This document shows, piece after piece, positions 8,010 to 15,836 of a stretch of 64,000 bases of DNA. Numbering within the stretch: the first letter of the stretch is position 1; every line of letters starts with the position of its first letter. The notes below the pieces were generated by a model. That model saw only the letters and a program-made list of their open reading frames with translations. It was not told the DNA's origin and did not search any database. The translations under genes and the position numbers were made by a program. Origin of the DNA: Dryocola sp032051265 (GTDB lineage Bacteria; Pseudomonadota; Gammaproteobacteria; Enterobacterales; Enterobacteriaceae); assembly GCA_032051265.1 (NCBI GenBank), contig DAMBYU010000007.1, positions 124,001 to 188,000 of the forward strand. The letters run 5' to 3'.

Positions 8010-9662
8010 TTACGCGCTCATCAGCTGCTGGATATCTTCTTCAACGGTGGTGATGGCACGCAGGCCAAATTTCTCGTTGAGGATGGCCAGCAGATTTGGC
8101 GTCAGGAAACCAGGCGCGGTTGGGCCAGTCACGATGTTGGTCACGCCCAGCGACAGCAGGGTGAGCAGAACAACAATGGCTTTTTGTTCAAACCACGAAA
8201 GCACCAGGCTCAGCGGAAGATCGTTCACGCCACAGCCGAGTTTTTCAGCAAGCGTAACCGCCAGAATAATCGCTGAGTAGGAGTCGTTGCACTGACCGGC
8301 ATCCACCAGGCGCGGCAGGCCTTCAATATCGCCGAAGTCCAGTTTGTTGAAGCGGTATTTGCCGCATGCCAGCGTCAGGATCATGCAGTCTTTCGGTACG
8401 CTGGTTGCGAAATCGGTAAAGTAGCTGCGTTCGCCACGTTCGCCGTCGCAGCCGCCAACCAGGAAGATGTGACGCAGTTTTTCGCGGCTTACCAGATCAA
8501 TCAGGGTGTCGGCTGCGCCCAGCAGGGTCTGGCGACCAAAACCAACGGTGATCAGATGTTCGATTTCGCTGTAAGGGAAGCCCGCCATCTGCTGCGCCTG
8601 GGCAATCACCGGCGCGAAGTCTTCGCCTTCAAGATGGCTAACGCCCGGCCAGCCGACGATGCTGCGGGTCCAGATGCGGTCTGCATAGGAGCCCACTTCC
8701 GGGTTGATAATACAGTTGGATGTCATTACCACCGGGCCTGGGAAGCGAGCAAATTCGGTCTGCTGATTCTGCCAGCCGCTGCCGTAGTTACCGACCAGGT
8801 GTTTGAATTTACGCAGTTCAGGATAACCGTGAGCCGGCAGCATTTCGCCGTGGGTGTAGACGTTAACGCCGGTGCCTTCGGTCTGCTCAAGCAGGCTGTA
8901 GAGATCTTTCAGGTCGTGACCGGAAATCAGGATGCATTTGCCAGCAACAGGGCGCACGTTCACCTGCGACGGCGTTGGGTGGCCATATTTGGTGGTTTCA
9001 CCGTGATCCAGAATGCTCATCACTTTAAAGTTCATCTGGCCAATTTCCATGGAGCATGCAAGCAGCGCGCCCATATCTGCAGGCCAGGTGCCAAGCCACG
9101 CCATAATTTTGTGATACTGCGCGTAGATGTCGTTGTCGTACTGGCCGAGTACGTGAGCGTGCTCCATATAGGCTGCGGCACCTTTCAGGCCGTACAGGCA
9201 CAGCAGACGCAGGCCAAGGATATCTTCACCGATTTCCGCTTTGTCGCGGTTAGGCGCAAAATCTGTCGCCTGGCGCTGTAAGTCGCCTAAATCATCGCTG
9301 ACCAGCTGCAGATCGGCCATTGGGCTGTCGACGGTAATATTCGCGTTAACCGCAAGAGCACGTGCTTTCAGGCTTTCACGCAGGGCGATGGCCTCACGCG
9401 CATAGCCAACGATGCGTGGAGAGTCGAAGTTGACGTTAGTGAGGGTAGAGAAGAAAGCGCGTGGCGCAAAGCTGTCCGCTTCGTGGTCGATAATGCCAGC
9501 TTCGCGGGCGGCGACGGCCCAGGCAGAGAGCCCCTGCAAAGTGGCAATCAGCAGATCCTGCAGGTCAGAAGTTTCGGCAGTTTTGCCACACATCCCCTGC
9601 GCGTAGGAGCAGCCGTTGCCCGCTGGAGTACGGATTGTTTGTTCACATTGCACACAAAACAT
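8010..9662 (-). CDS. hcp: hybrid-cluster protein Hcp
   Basis: 550 residues. Hcp carries a cubane Fe-S cluster and a hybrid Fe-S-O cluster and acts as a high-affinity nitric oxide reductase under anaerobic nitrosative stress; it is also linked to S-nitrosylation. The N-terminal cysteines are C3, C6, C18 and C25 (C-x2-C-x11-C-x6-C), the enterobacterial class spacing. Hybrid-cluster ligands are recognisable in VGGCDGERGERSYF and the LACGKYRF region. It is first gene of hcp-hcr, with NsrR- and FNR-type sites just upstream. Confidence 0.97.
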   Translation of the reverse strand: MFCVQCEQTIRTPAGNGCSYAQGMCGKTAETSDLQDLLIATLQGLSAWAVAAREAGIIDHEADSFAPRAFFSTLTNVNFDSPRIVGYAREAIALRESLKARALAVNANITVDSPMADLQLVSDDLGDLQRQATDFAPNRDKAEIGEDILGLRLLCLYGLKGAAAYMEHAHVLGQYDNDIYAQYHKIMAWLGTWPADMGALLACSMEIGQMNFKVMSILDHGETTKYGHPTPSQVNVRPVAGKCILISGHDLKDLYSLLEQTEGTGVNVYTHGEMLPAHGYPELRKFKHLVGNYGSGWQNQQTEFARFPGPVVMTSNCIINPEVGSYADRIWTRSIVGWPGVSHLEGEDFAPVIAQAQQMAGFPYSEIEHLITVGFGRQTLLGAADTLIDLVSREKLRHIFLVGGCDGERGERSYFTDFATSVPKDCMILTLACGKYRFNKLDFGDIEGLPRLVDAGQCNDSYSAIILAVTLAEKLGCGVNDLPLSLVLSWFEQKAIVVLLTLLSLGVTNIVTGPTAPGFLTPNLLAILNEKFGLRAITTVEEDIQQLMSA

Positions 9663-9676
9663 GATCTTACCTTTTA

Positions 9677-9699
9677 AAGTTATATTTAATATACATGTT
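9677..9699 (-). promoter_or_regulatory. NsrR-type operator at the hcp promoter
   Basis: The 23-base near-palindrome has arms AAGTTATATTT and AATATACATGTT around a central base, the 11-1-11 architecture of NsrR operators. It lies 15-37 bases upstream of the hcp ATG, overlapping the likely transcription start, as expected for repression by the NO-sensing protein NsrR. Family knowledge supports the assignment; binding is inferred. Confidence 0.7.
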
Positions 9700-9758
9700 T
9701 AAGGTTATGCCTCCCTCAGGTGGGAGAAAAGGTCTTTTTACAGGAACTTAAGCGGAGA

Positions 9759-9772
9759 TTGATTTAGCGCAA
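9759..9772 (-). promoter_or_regulatory. FNR-type site upstream of hcp
   Basis: TTGAT, four bases, CGCAA matches the FNR consensus TTGAT-N4-ATCAA at eight of ten defined positions. Its centre is about 70 bases upstream of the expected hcp start near 9694, a class I activator position like the one described for hcp in E. coli. Confidence 0.6.
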
Positions 9773-9774
9773 AT

Positions 9775-9798
9775 TTGGCGGTAGAAACCTACCGCCAA
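9775..9798 (-). terminator. terminator hairpin after lysO
   Basis: TTGGCGGTAG and CTACCGCCAA form a perfect 10-bp stem around a 4-base loop, just past the lysO stop. Read on the minus strand the hairpin is followed by a short ATTT tail, so the tail is weak though the stem is strong. It overlaps the region upstream of hcp. Confidence 0.6.
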
Positions 9799-9805
9799 GG
9801 GGGTA

Positions 9806-10705
9806 TCAGGAAGCGAAAAAGGCCATCAGCAGCGGAGTCAGCAGACTGAGAATAAAGCCGTGTACGATAGCCGCAGGGACGATTTCCAGCCCGCCGCTGC
9901 GTTGCAGCACCGGCAGCGTAAAGTCCATTGAGGTGGCTCCGCACAGCCCCAGGGCCGTAGAGCGACTCTTGGCCACAAGGCCCGGTATCAGCATTATTGC
10001 CAGCAATTCGCGGATGAGATCGTTAAAGAAGGTGGCGCTGCCGATAACCGGGCCATAGGATTCGGTCATCAGGATGCCGGAAAGCGAATACCAGCCAAAG
10101 CCCGACGCCATTGCCAGACCGGTTTTGACAGGCAGATCGAGAATAAACGCGTTTATCACGCCGGCGGCCATTGAACTTAGCACAACCACTACAGCAATAA
10201 TCATTCCGCGCCGGTTGAGCACTATCTGTTTTAACGTCATGCCGCTGTTACGCAGCTGTATCCCGACCAGGAACAGCAAGAAAATCAGCGTATATTCGCT
10301 CGCTTGAGTAGCGTAGTGCAAAAACTCCCAGCCCGTTAGCCCGAGCAGAAAACCCCCCACCACGACGAAGCAGAGCTTTAAAGATTCCAGCGCCATGGCG
10401 ATTCGGGAAGGTAATTTTTCTTGCTGGTGGGCGTGATGCCAGGGCAGCGAACGTTCCAGCCACAAAAGCGCGGCGGCGTTACACAGCAAAATTACCACCA
10501 CGCTTACCGCCGAGTAGTGGAATATTGCCAGCAGGTTACTCGCCAGGTTGTCGAGAAACGCAAGGCTTATCCCCATGAAGAACAGGATCACATACACAAT
10601 CCAGCTAAGCAGACGATTGATGAGTTTTAAAAGGGTGGTTTGTTGCAGGGCAATAAGATAGCCGACAATCAGCGGCACTAAGATAATTAACAATCCCGAA
10701 AACAT
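9806..10705 (-). CDS. lysO: lysine exporter LysO
   Basis: 299 residues, the usual length. An inner-membrane exporter (DUF340 family) that exports L-lysine and protects against the analogue thialysine. Roughly eight hydrophobic segments are visible. The family's functional acidic residues appear to be those in SATFFNDLIRELLA (about residue 233) and CGATSMDFTLPV (about 261). The start MFSGLLIILVPLIVGYLI matches the family. In E. coli it is activated by ArgP; no ArgP site can be recognised by eye here. Confidence 0.94.
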   Translation of the reverse strand: MFSGLLIILVPLIVGYLIALQQTTLLKLINRLLSWIVYVILFFMGISLAFLDNLASNLLAIFHYSAVSVVVILLCNAAALLWLERSLPWHHAHQQEKLPSRIAMALESLKLCFVVVGGFLLGLTGWEFLHYATQASEYTLIFLLFLVGIQLRNSGMTLKQIVLNRRGMIIAVVVVLSSMAAGVINAFILDLPVKTGLAMASGFGWYSLSGILMTESYGPVIGSATFFNDLIRELLAIMLIPGLVAKSRSTALGLCGATSMDFTLPVLQRSGGLEIVPAAIVHGFILSLLTPLLMAFFAS

Positions 10706-10807
10706 GAGGCGGGCAATCCTTGAGGTAAAAAAACGGCACAGCCCACACTACCCAAAGAAGTGAAGTGAGTAAAGTAGCGAAAAATGAGCTTTTTTATGCA
10801 AAAGGGG

Positions 10808-10841
10808 TAAAAAGAAAGAAGGCCTGGTATGGCGCAGGCCT
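10808..10841 (-). terminator. aqpZ terminator
   Basis: On the minus strand AGGCCTG and CAGGCCT form a 7-bp stem with an 8-base loop, followed by TTCTTTCTTTTT. It lies about 20 bases beyond the aqpZ stop, a typical intrinsic terminator. Confidence 0.75.
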
Positions 10842-10862
10842 GGAGACTGAATGCTGCGGGTA

Positions 10863-11558
10863 TTAGCTGCGTTTTTCCAGCAGGGTACGGTAGATAACGC
10901 CGCCCAGCATACCGCCGATAACTGGCATAACCCAGAACAGCCATAACTGCTGCAGAGCCCAACCTCCCTGGAATATCGCCACTGCCGTACTTCGGGCAGG
11001 GTTAACAGAAGTGTTGGTGACGGGAATGCTGATCAGATGAATTAGCGTTAATGCCAGGCCAATAGCAAGTGGCGCGAAACCGGCTGGCGCCATTTTGTCA
11101 GTCGCTCCGTGAATAACAATTAAGAAACCACAGGTTAATACAATTTCAATAATAATCGCGGAGAGTATGGAATAACCGCCGGGTGAATGTTCACCGAAGC
11201 CATTAGATGCAAAGCCGCTGGCCGCCGCGTCAAAACCACTCTGACCGCTGGCGATGAAATAAAGAGTGCCTGCGGCGGCGACGCCGCCAATTACCTGAGC
11301 AACAATATAACCAGGCACGTCTTTAAAAGAGAAACGGCCGCCAGCCCATAAACCCAGGGTAACCGCTGGATTGAAGTGGCCGCCGGAAATATGACCAACG
11401 GCATAAGCCATTGTCAGTACGGTTAAACCGAATGCCAGAGCAACGCCTGCGAAACCAATACCCAACTGTGGAAACGCTGCTGCTAATACGGCGCTGCCGC
11501 AGCCACCAAATACCAGCCAGAACGTACCAAAGCATTCGGCTGCTAATTTTCTGAACAT
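10863..11558 (-). CDS. aqpZ: aquaporin Z
   Basis: 231 residues from the ATG at 11556-11558 (MFRKLAAECFGTF), which has AGGGGT upstream. A longer frame reaching 11600 adds 14 residues not found in the family. This is a water-specific channel of the inner membrane. Six membrane spans and the two half-helices carrying the NPA motifs are visible: GGHFNPAVTLG near residue 63 and NTSVNPARS near residue 186. It forms a single-gene unit between a good promoter candidate and a terminator. Confidence 0.97.
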   Translation of the reverse strand: MFRKLAAECFGTFWLVFGGCGSAVLAAAFPQLGIGFAGVALAFGLTVLTMAYAVGHISGGHFNPAVTLGLWAGGRFSFKDVPGYIVAQVIGGVAAAGTLYFIASGQSGFDAAASGFASNGFGEHSPGGYSILSAIIIEIVLTCGFLIVIHGATDKMAPAGFAPLAIGLALTLIHLISIPVTNTSVNPARSTAVAIFQGGWALQQLWLFWVMPVIGGMLGGVIYRTLLEKRS

Positions 11559-11981
11559 AACTACCCCTGTATGAAAACAAAAGTCAGGCGCGACTGGCAA
11601 TTAATGCGCGAGATGCACTGTTTTATTGACGCCTTTGCGGCCTGACGAAAAAGAGTAAAAACGAGAAAGGCTACTAATTTTCTCTTCCCTAAGTCCGCAC
11701 AATATATATGGACAATTTGTGGTAAGGCAATGGGATATTCTTCACTTTCAGAATTTACTTCGGAAATACGCTTCAATTTAAAGGGCGAGAAATTTTCCTT
11801 GATGAATTATTGCTGATAATAATGATGAAAAAACAGGCAGGATTATTTCAGATAAAAGGGCTGGATGTTGTCGAGGCTATATCGAGTAAAGTCGTATAAA
11901 GCCTCACCCCTTCCCGCTATACTCCATTTATTGCCAGCCCTGGCAACGGACGGACAGGCAGCGGATGCCCCAGGAGGGAAT
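11559..11981. other. 423-base divergent region between aqpZ and ybjD
   Basis: No convincing gene. It contains the aqpZ promoter candidate at 11701-11730 and the ybjD leader. An in-frame extension of ybjD to 11865 is open but has no ribosome site and does not look like protein. The AT-rich stretch around 11690-11850 is probably regulatory. Confidence 0.6.
11701..11730 (-). promoter_or_regulatory. candidate aqpZ promoter
   Basis: On the minus strand TTGCCT (complement of 11725-11730) is followed after 18 bases by TATATT (complement of 11701-11706). That is four of six and five of six matches to the sigma-70 hexamers. It predicts an aqpZ leader of roughly 135 bases. Confidence 0.45.
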
Positions 11982-13637
11982 ATGTTTCTCGAACGAGTTG
12001 AGATTGTCGGGTTTCGCGGTATTAACCGTCTGTCATTGATGCTTGAGCAAAACAACGTGCTGATCGGCGAAAACGCCTGGGGTAAATCGAGCCTGCTGGA
12101 CGCGCTTACTCTCCTGCTTTCTCCGCAGGAAAAGCTTTATCACTTTGTCCGCGAAGATTTTCATTTTCCACCCGGTGATACGCTGGGGCGCGAGCACCAT
12201 CTGCATATTATTTTGACTTTCCGTGAGACTGCGCCGGGACACTATCTGGGACGCAGGTACCGCAGGCTCGCACCGGTATGGATTGAAGGCGATGACGGCT
12301 ATCGTCGCATCATGTATCGCCTTGAAGGCGAGCTTGCGGATGATAATACGGTATTAACGCTGCGCAGCTTCCTTGACGATGTGGCAAAGCCCATCGAGCT
12401 TGAAGATATTGACGCGCTTGCGCAGCAAATTACCCGCCTCAATCCAGTTCTCAGGCTGCGCGATGCGCGGTTCATGCGTCGTTTACGCAACGGCAGCGCG
12501 CCGGATATGCCGGCCACGGAAATGACCGCCCGGCAATTGGATTTTCTGGCGCGTGAGCTGGTTTCACGGCCGCAAAACCTCACGGATTCCCAGCTACGTG
12601 AGGGGCTTTCTGCCATGGTGCAACTGCTGGAACACTACTTTTCGGAGCAGGGCGCCGTTGCCCAACGCCGTCTGATGCGTCGTCGTTCGCATGATGAACA
12701 ACGCAGCTGGCGATACCTTGATATCATCAACCGGATGATCGACAAGCCCAATAGCCGTACGCATCGTATTATTCTGCTGGGCATGTTTTCCACCCTGCTG
12801 CAGGCGAAGGGTACGGTAACGCTGGATAAAGATGCGCGTCCGCTGCTGCTGGTGGAGGATCCCGAAACCCGCCTGCATCCCATCATGCTTTCCGTAGCCT
12901 GGCATCTGCTTAACCTGCTGCCGCTGCAAAAAATCACCACCACCAACTCCGGCGAGCTGCTGTCGCTCACGCCGGTGGAGCAGGTTTGTCGCCTGGTGCG
13001 CGAGTCTGCAAGAGTTGCCGCCTGGCGACTTGGCCCTGGGGGCATGAATGCGGAAGAGAGCCGTCGAATCGCCTTTCATATCCGCTTTAATCGCGCCTCA
13101 TCCCTTTTTGCCCGCTGCTGGTTACTGGTGGAAGGGGAAACCGAAGTCTGGGTGATGAACGAACTGGCGCGCCAGTGCGGCCATCACTTTGATGCCGAAG
13201 GGGTGAAGGTGATTGAATTTGCGCAGTCGGGACTCAGGCCGCTTATCAAGTTTGCGCGCAGAATGGGAATTGAATGGCATGTGCTTGTGGATGGTGATGA
13301 GGCAGGTAAAAAATATGCCGCCACCGTTCGCGGGCTGCTGGAAAATGACAGGGATCGGGAGCGCGACCACCTCACCGCATTACCGGCTATGGATATGGAA
13401 CATTTTATGTACCGACAGGGATTCTCAGATGTTTATCATCGCGTGGCGCACATCCCCGAGAATGTGCCGATGAATATGCGTCGCGTAATTATCAAAGCGA
13501 TTCATCGCTCGTCCAAGCCGGATCTGGCCATTGAGGTGGCGATGGAAGCGGGACGGCGAGGTGTGGAGGCTGTCCCTTCGTTGTTACGCAAAATGTTCTC
13601 GCGCGTATTATGGCTGGCGCGAGGCCGGGCGGACTAA
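11982..13637 (+). CDS. ybjD: OLD-family ATPase/TOPRIM protein YbjD
   Basis: 551 residues from the ATG at 11982, preceded by CAGGAGGGA. An N-terminal ABC/SMC-like ATPase domain has the P-loop GENAWGKSS (Lys35) and a Walker B-like LLLVEDPETRLHP near residue 290. A C-terminal TOPRIM domain follows, with LLVEGETEVWVMNE near 381 and VLVDGDEAGKK near 433. This is the layout of OLD (overcoming lysogenization defect) nucleases. YbjD itself has no established role. No helicase partner of the Gabija type is adjacent. Its stop overlaps the convergent ybjX stop by four bases. Confidence 0.92.
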   Translation: MFLERVEIVGFRGINRLSLMLEQNNVLIGENAWGKSSLLDALTLLLSPQEKLYHFVREDFHFPPGDTLGREHHLHIILTFRETAPGHYLGRRYRRLAPVWIEGDDGYRRIMYRLEGELADDNTVLTLRSFLDDVAKPIELEDIDALAQQITRLNPVLRLRDARFMRRLRNGSAPDMPATEMTARQLDFLARELVSRPQNLTDSQLREGLSAMVQLLEHYFSEQGAVAQRRLMRRRSHDEQRSWRYLDIINRMIDKPNSRTHRIILLGMFSTLLQAKGTVTLDKDARPLLLVEDPETRLHPIMLSVAWHLLNLLPLQKITTTNSGELLSLTPVEQVCRLVRESARVAAWRLGPGGMNAEESRRIAFHIRFNRASSLFARCWLLVEGETEVWVMNELARQCGHHFDAEGVKVIEFAQSGLRPLIKFARRMGIEWHVLVDGDEAGKKYAATVRGLLENDRDRERDHLTALPAMDMEHFMYRQGFSDVYHRVAHIPENVPMNMRRVIIKAIHRSSKPDLAIEVAMEAGRRGVEAVPSLLRKMFSRVLWLARGRAD

Positions 13638-14581
13638 AACTGGCTGGCGATACTTTCGACCATTCCATCGAGCAGCGAGTAGCGGCGGCGGTATTCGGCG
13701 CGTTTTTTACTGGCTATATCGTCCAGGTGTTTACGTGCCACTTCCCCCGGCAGCCTGAAATAGCCGTCAGCCAGCAACTCTCCTTTCATCGACTGCCAGA
13801 AGCTGTCGTAATCCGCATGCAGCACCTCTTTTTTCTTCTTCTGGTAACGCCATGAGCGATAGATGTGCACGCGGTTGCTGACGGCCAGAATTTGCTGAAT
13901 AGTGAAGTGTTGCGCCAGCTGACAGACGGCTTCAAGCAGCAGGCGTTTAGGAAATAACCCGTGGCAGGCTTTGGTCGCGCTCTGAATGGCGTCGTGCGGC
14001 ACCCAGGATTTTGCCCCCTGCAGGCCGCCAATAAACAGCGTTGATTTACCCTGATAAAGGCATAAGGTAAACGTCAGTTCCGCAAGAGCCGTGCCTTCTT
14101 CATTAAGCAGGATAAGCGTGGCTTCGCCTTCTTTATCCAGATTGGCAATCGCGCAGAAATCGATAAAGTATTGTGACCCGTCTTTACCCTCAATGCGGGC
14201 CAGAGGCGCACCGCTTTCCGAAAGATGACGGCGCAACAGCCTTTCTGGCAGCGTGCGAATCAACGTTTGATAATGGAAACACAATGCATTCAGGGTATCC
14301 TTGCGGTTAAAATTCACCGACAGGTAAGGACGATGCAGGCGGCAAGGCAATCCGGGCTGAATATGAAGTAACTCATCCAGCATCGGCTGCCGGGCAAGCG
14401 TGGACAATAACTTTCCGGTAGTAAAAGGCGAGCTCAGAGAGCGCAGCATAAATTTACGGCGATAAGCCGCGTTGCGCCAGGCATCCCCGGGTTGATGCAC
14501 TCCCTTTGCTAAGGAAAGAAACAGTTGCCAGCCCTTTTGCGGCATCGTTGTTGTCGGTTGGTTTACGGCAATCTGCGACAT
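13634..14581 (-). CDS. ybjX: VirK/YbjX family protein (DUF535)
   Basis: 315 residues beginning MSQIAVNQPTTTMPQKGW. It belongs to the DUF535 (VirK/SomA/YbjX) family. Members are PhoP-controlled and tied to outer-membrane lipid or peptide resistance in Salmonella; the biochemical activity is unknown. No signal peptide is visible. It is divergent from macA, with a PhoP-type box in the shared region, and converges on ybjD with a 4-base overlap of stop codons. Confidence 0.9.
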   Translation of the reverse strand: MSQIAVNQPTTTMPQKGWQLFLSLAKGVHQPGDAWRNAAYRRKFMLRSLSSPFTTGKLLSTLARQPMLDELLHIQPGLPCRLHRPYLSVNFNRKDTLNALCFHYQTLIRTLPERLLRRHLSESGAPLARIEGKDGSQYFIDFCAIANLDKEGEATLILLNEEGTALAELTFTLCLYQGKSTLFIGGLQGAKSWVPHDAIQSATKACHGLFPKRLLLEAVCQLAQHFTIQQILAVSNRVHIYRSWRYQKKKKEVLHADYDSFWQSMKGELLADGYFRLPGEVARKHLDDIASKKRAEYRRRYSLLDGMVESIASQF

Positions 14582-14677
14582 AATAAGTACCCGGTTTAGA
14601 TGGTGATGCCTATTCCACCATCGGTAACCTCAACCAAAGTTCAATCAGGCTAAGCGCTGCGACCGGTTTATTACGCC

Positions 14678-14694
14678 TGTTGATACTTTGTTTA
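14678..14694 (+). promoter_or_regulatory. PhoP box between ybjX and macA
   Basis: TGTTGA, five bases (TACTT), TGTTTA: a direct repeat matching the PhoP consensus TGTTTA-N5-TGTTTA at eleven of twelve positions. It ends 26 bases before the macA ATG and lies about 97 bases upstream of the divergent ybjX ATG. In Salmonella PhoP represses macAB, and ybjX homologues are PhoP-activated, so one box could serve both genes. Confidence 0.65.
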
Positions 14695-14720
14695 ATTGCG
14701 CATTTTTTTTCAGGATACCT

Positions 14721-15836
14721 ATGAGATTTAAGGGAAAAATTAAAAAACGCTACTGGTTGTTCGCGCTGCTGGTGCTGATACTGGCGATATGGCTCTGGCA
14801 GTTTCTGAATGCGCCAACGCCCTCTTATCAGACCATGATTGTGCGCAAGGGCTCGCTTGAGCAGAGCGTGCTGGCGACGGGCAAACTTGACGCTTTACGT
14901 AAGGTTGACGTTGGAGCCCAGGTCAGCGGACAGTTAAAAACGCTGTCGGTAAATATTGGCGACAAGGTGAAAAAGGATCAGCTGCTGGGGGTTATCGATC
15001 CGGAACAGGCGCAAAACCAGATTAAAGAGGTGGAGGCGACGCTGACCGAGCTTCGTGCCCAGCGGCGCCAGGCGCAGGCGCAGGCCAAACTGGCGCAGGT
15101 GACTTTGCATCGTCAACAGGAGCTTGCGAAAACCCAGGCCGTGTCTCGCCAGGATCTGGATACCGCGGCTACAGATTTGGACGTTAAGCTTGCGCAAATC
15201 GGCACCATTGATGCACAAATTCAGCGCAATCAGGCTTCGCTCGATACTGCGAAAATCAATCTGGACTTCACACGTATCGTGGCGCCGATGGCTGGTGAAG
15301 TAACCCAGATAACCACTCTCCAGGGGCAGACGGTGATTGCGGCCCAACAGGCGCCGAACATTCTTACCCTGGCAGACCTTAGCACCATGCTTGTAAAGGC
15401 CCAGGTATCCGAGGCCGACGTCATCCACCTCAAACCGGGCCAGAAAGCGTGGTTTACCGTACTGGGCGATCCGCTGACGCGTTATGAAGGCAAGCTAAAA
15501 GATATTCTGCCAACGCCGGATAAGGTCAATGATGCCATTTTTTATAATGCTCGCTTCGAAGTGCCAAATCCGCAGGGCGTGCTGCGTCTGGAAATGACGG
15601 CGCAGGTCCATATTCAGCTAGGGGGCGTGAAGGATGTATTAACCATTCCGCTTGCGGCGCTGGGCGAGCCGGTAGGGGACAATCGCTACAAGGTTACCGT
15701 GCTGCGCAACGGCGAAACTCGCGAACGTGAGATTGCTATCGGCATGCGTAACGACACGCAGGTGCAGGTAGCGATGGGCCTGGAGGAGGGCGAAGAGGTC
15801 GTTATCGGTAAATCTTCCGGCGGGAGCGCGCAATGA
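14721..15836 (+). CDS. macA: MacA, periplasmic adaptor of the MacAB-TolC efflux pump
   Basis: 371 residues from the ATG at 14721 (AGGATACCT just before it); an upstream in-frame start at 14688 adds residues lacking in the family and would place coding sequence over the PhoP box. One N-terminal membrane anchor (about residues 10-28) is followed by lipoyl-like halves (KVDVGAQVSGQLKTLSV and RIVAPMAGEVTQI), a coiled-coil hairpin between about 95 and 170, and beta-barrel and membrane-proximal domains. It links MacB to TolC for export of macrolides, enterotoxin or haem-related compounds. The stop overlaps the macB start (ATGA). Confidence 0.97.
   Translation: MRFKGKIKKRYWLFALLVLILAIWLWQFLNAPTPSYQTMIVRKGSLEQSVLATGKLDALRKVDVGAQVSGQLKTLSVNIGDKVKKDQLLGVIDPEQAQNQIKEVEATLTELRAQRRQAQAQAKLAQVTLHRQQELAKTQAVSRQDLDTAATDLDVKLAQIGTIDAQIQRNQASLDTAKINLDFTRIVAPMAGEVTQITTLQGQTVIAAQQAPNILTLADLSTMLVKAQVSEADVIHLKPGQKAWFTVLGDPLTRYEGKLKDILPTPDKVNDAIFYNARFEVPNPQGVLRLEMTAQVHIQLGGVKDVLTIPLAALGEPVGDNRYKVTVLRNGETREREIAIGMRNDTQVQVAMGLEEGEEVVIGKSSGGSAQ

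Noticed and set aside
8469..9281. 270-codon frame antisense to hcp
   Set aside because: It lies entirely within hcp and looks like a codon-bias shadow.
11982..13637. ybjD as a Gabija-type defence system
   Set aside because: No UvrD-like helicase gene adjoins it; neighbours aqpZ and ybjX are ordinary core genes.
14688..14720. Upstream extension of macA
   Set aside because: It adds residues absent from the family, overlaps the PhoP box, and lacks a ribosome site; the ATG at 14721 has one.
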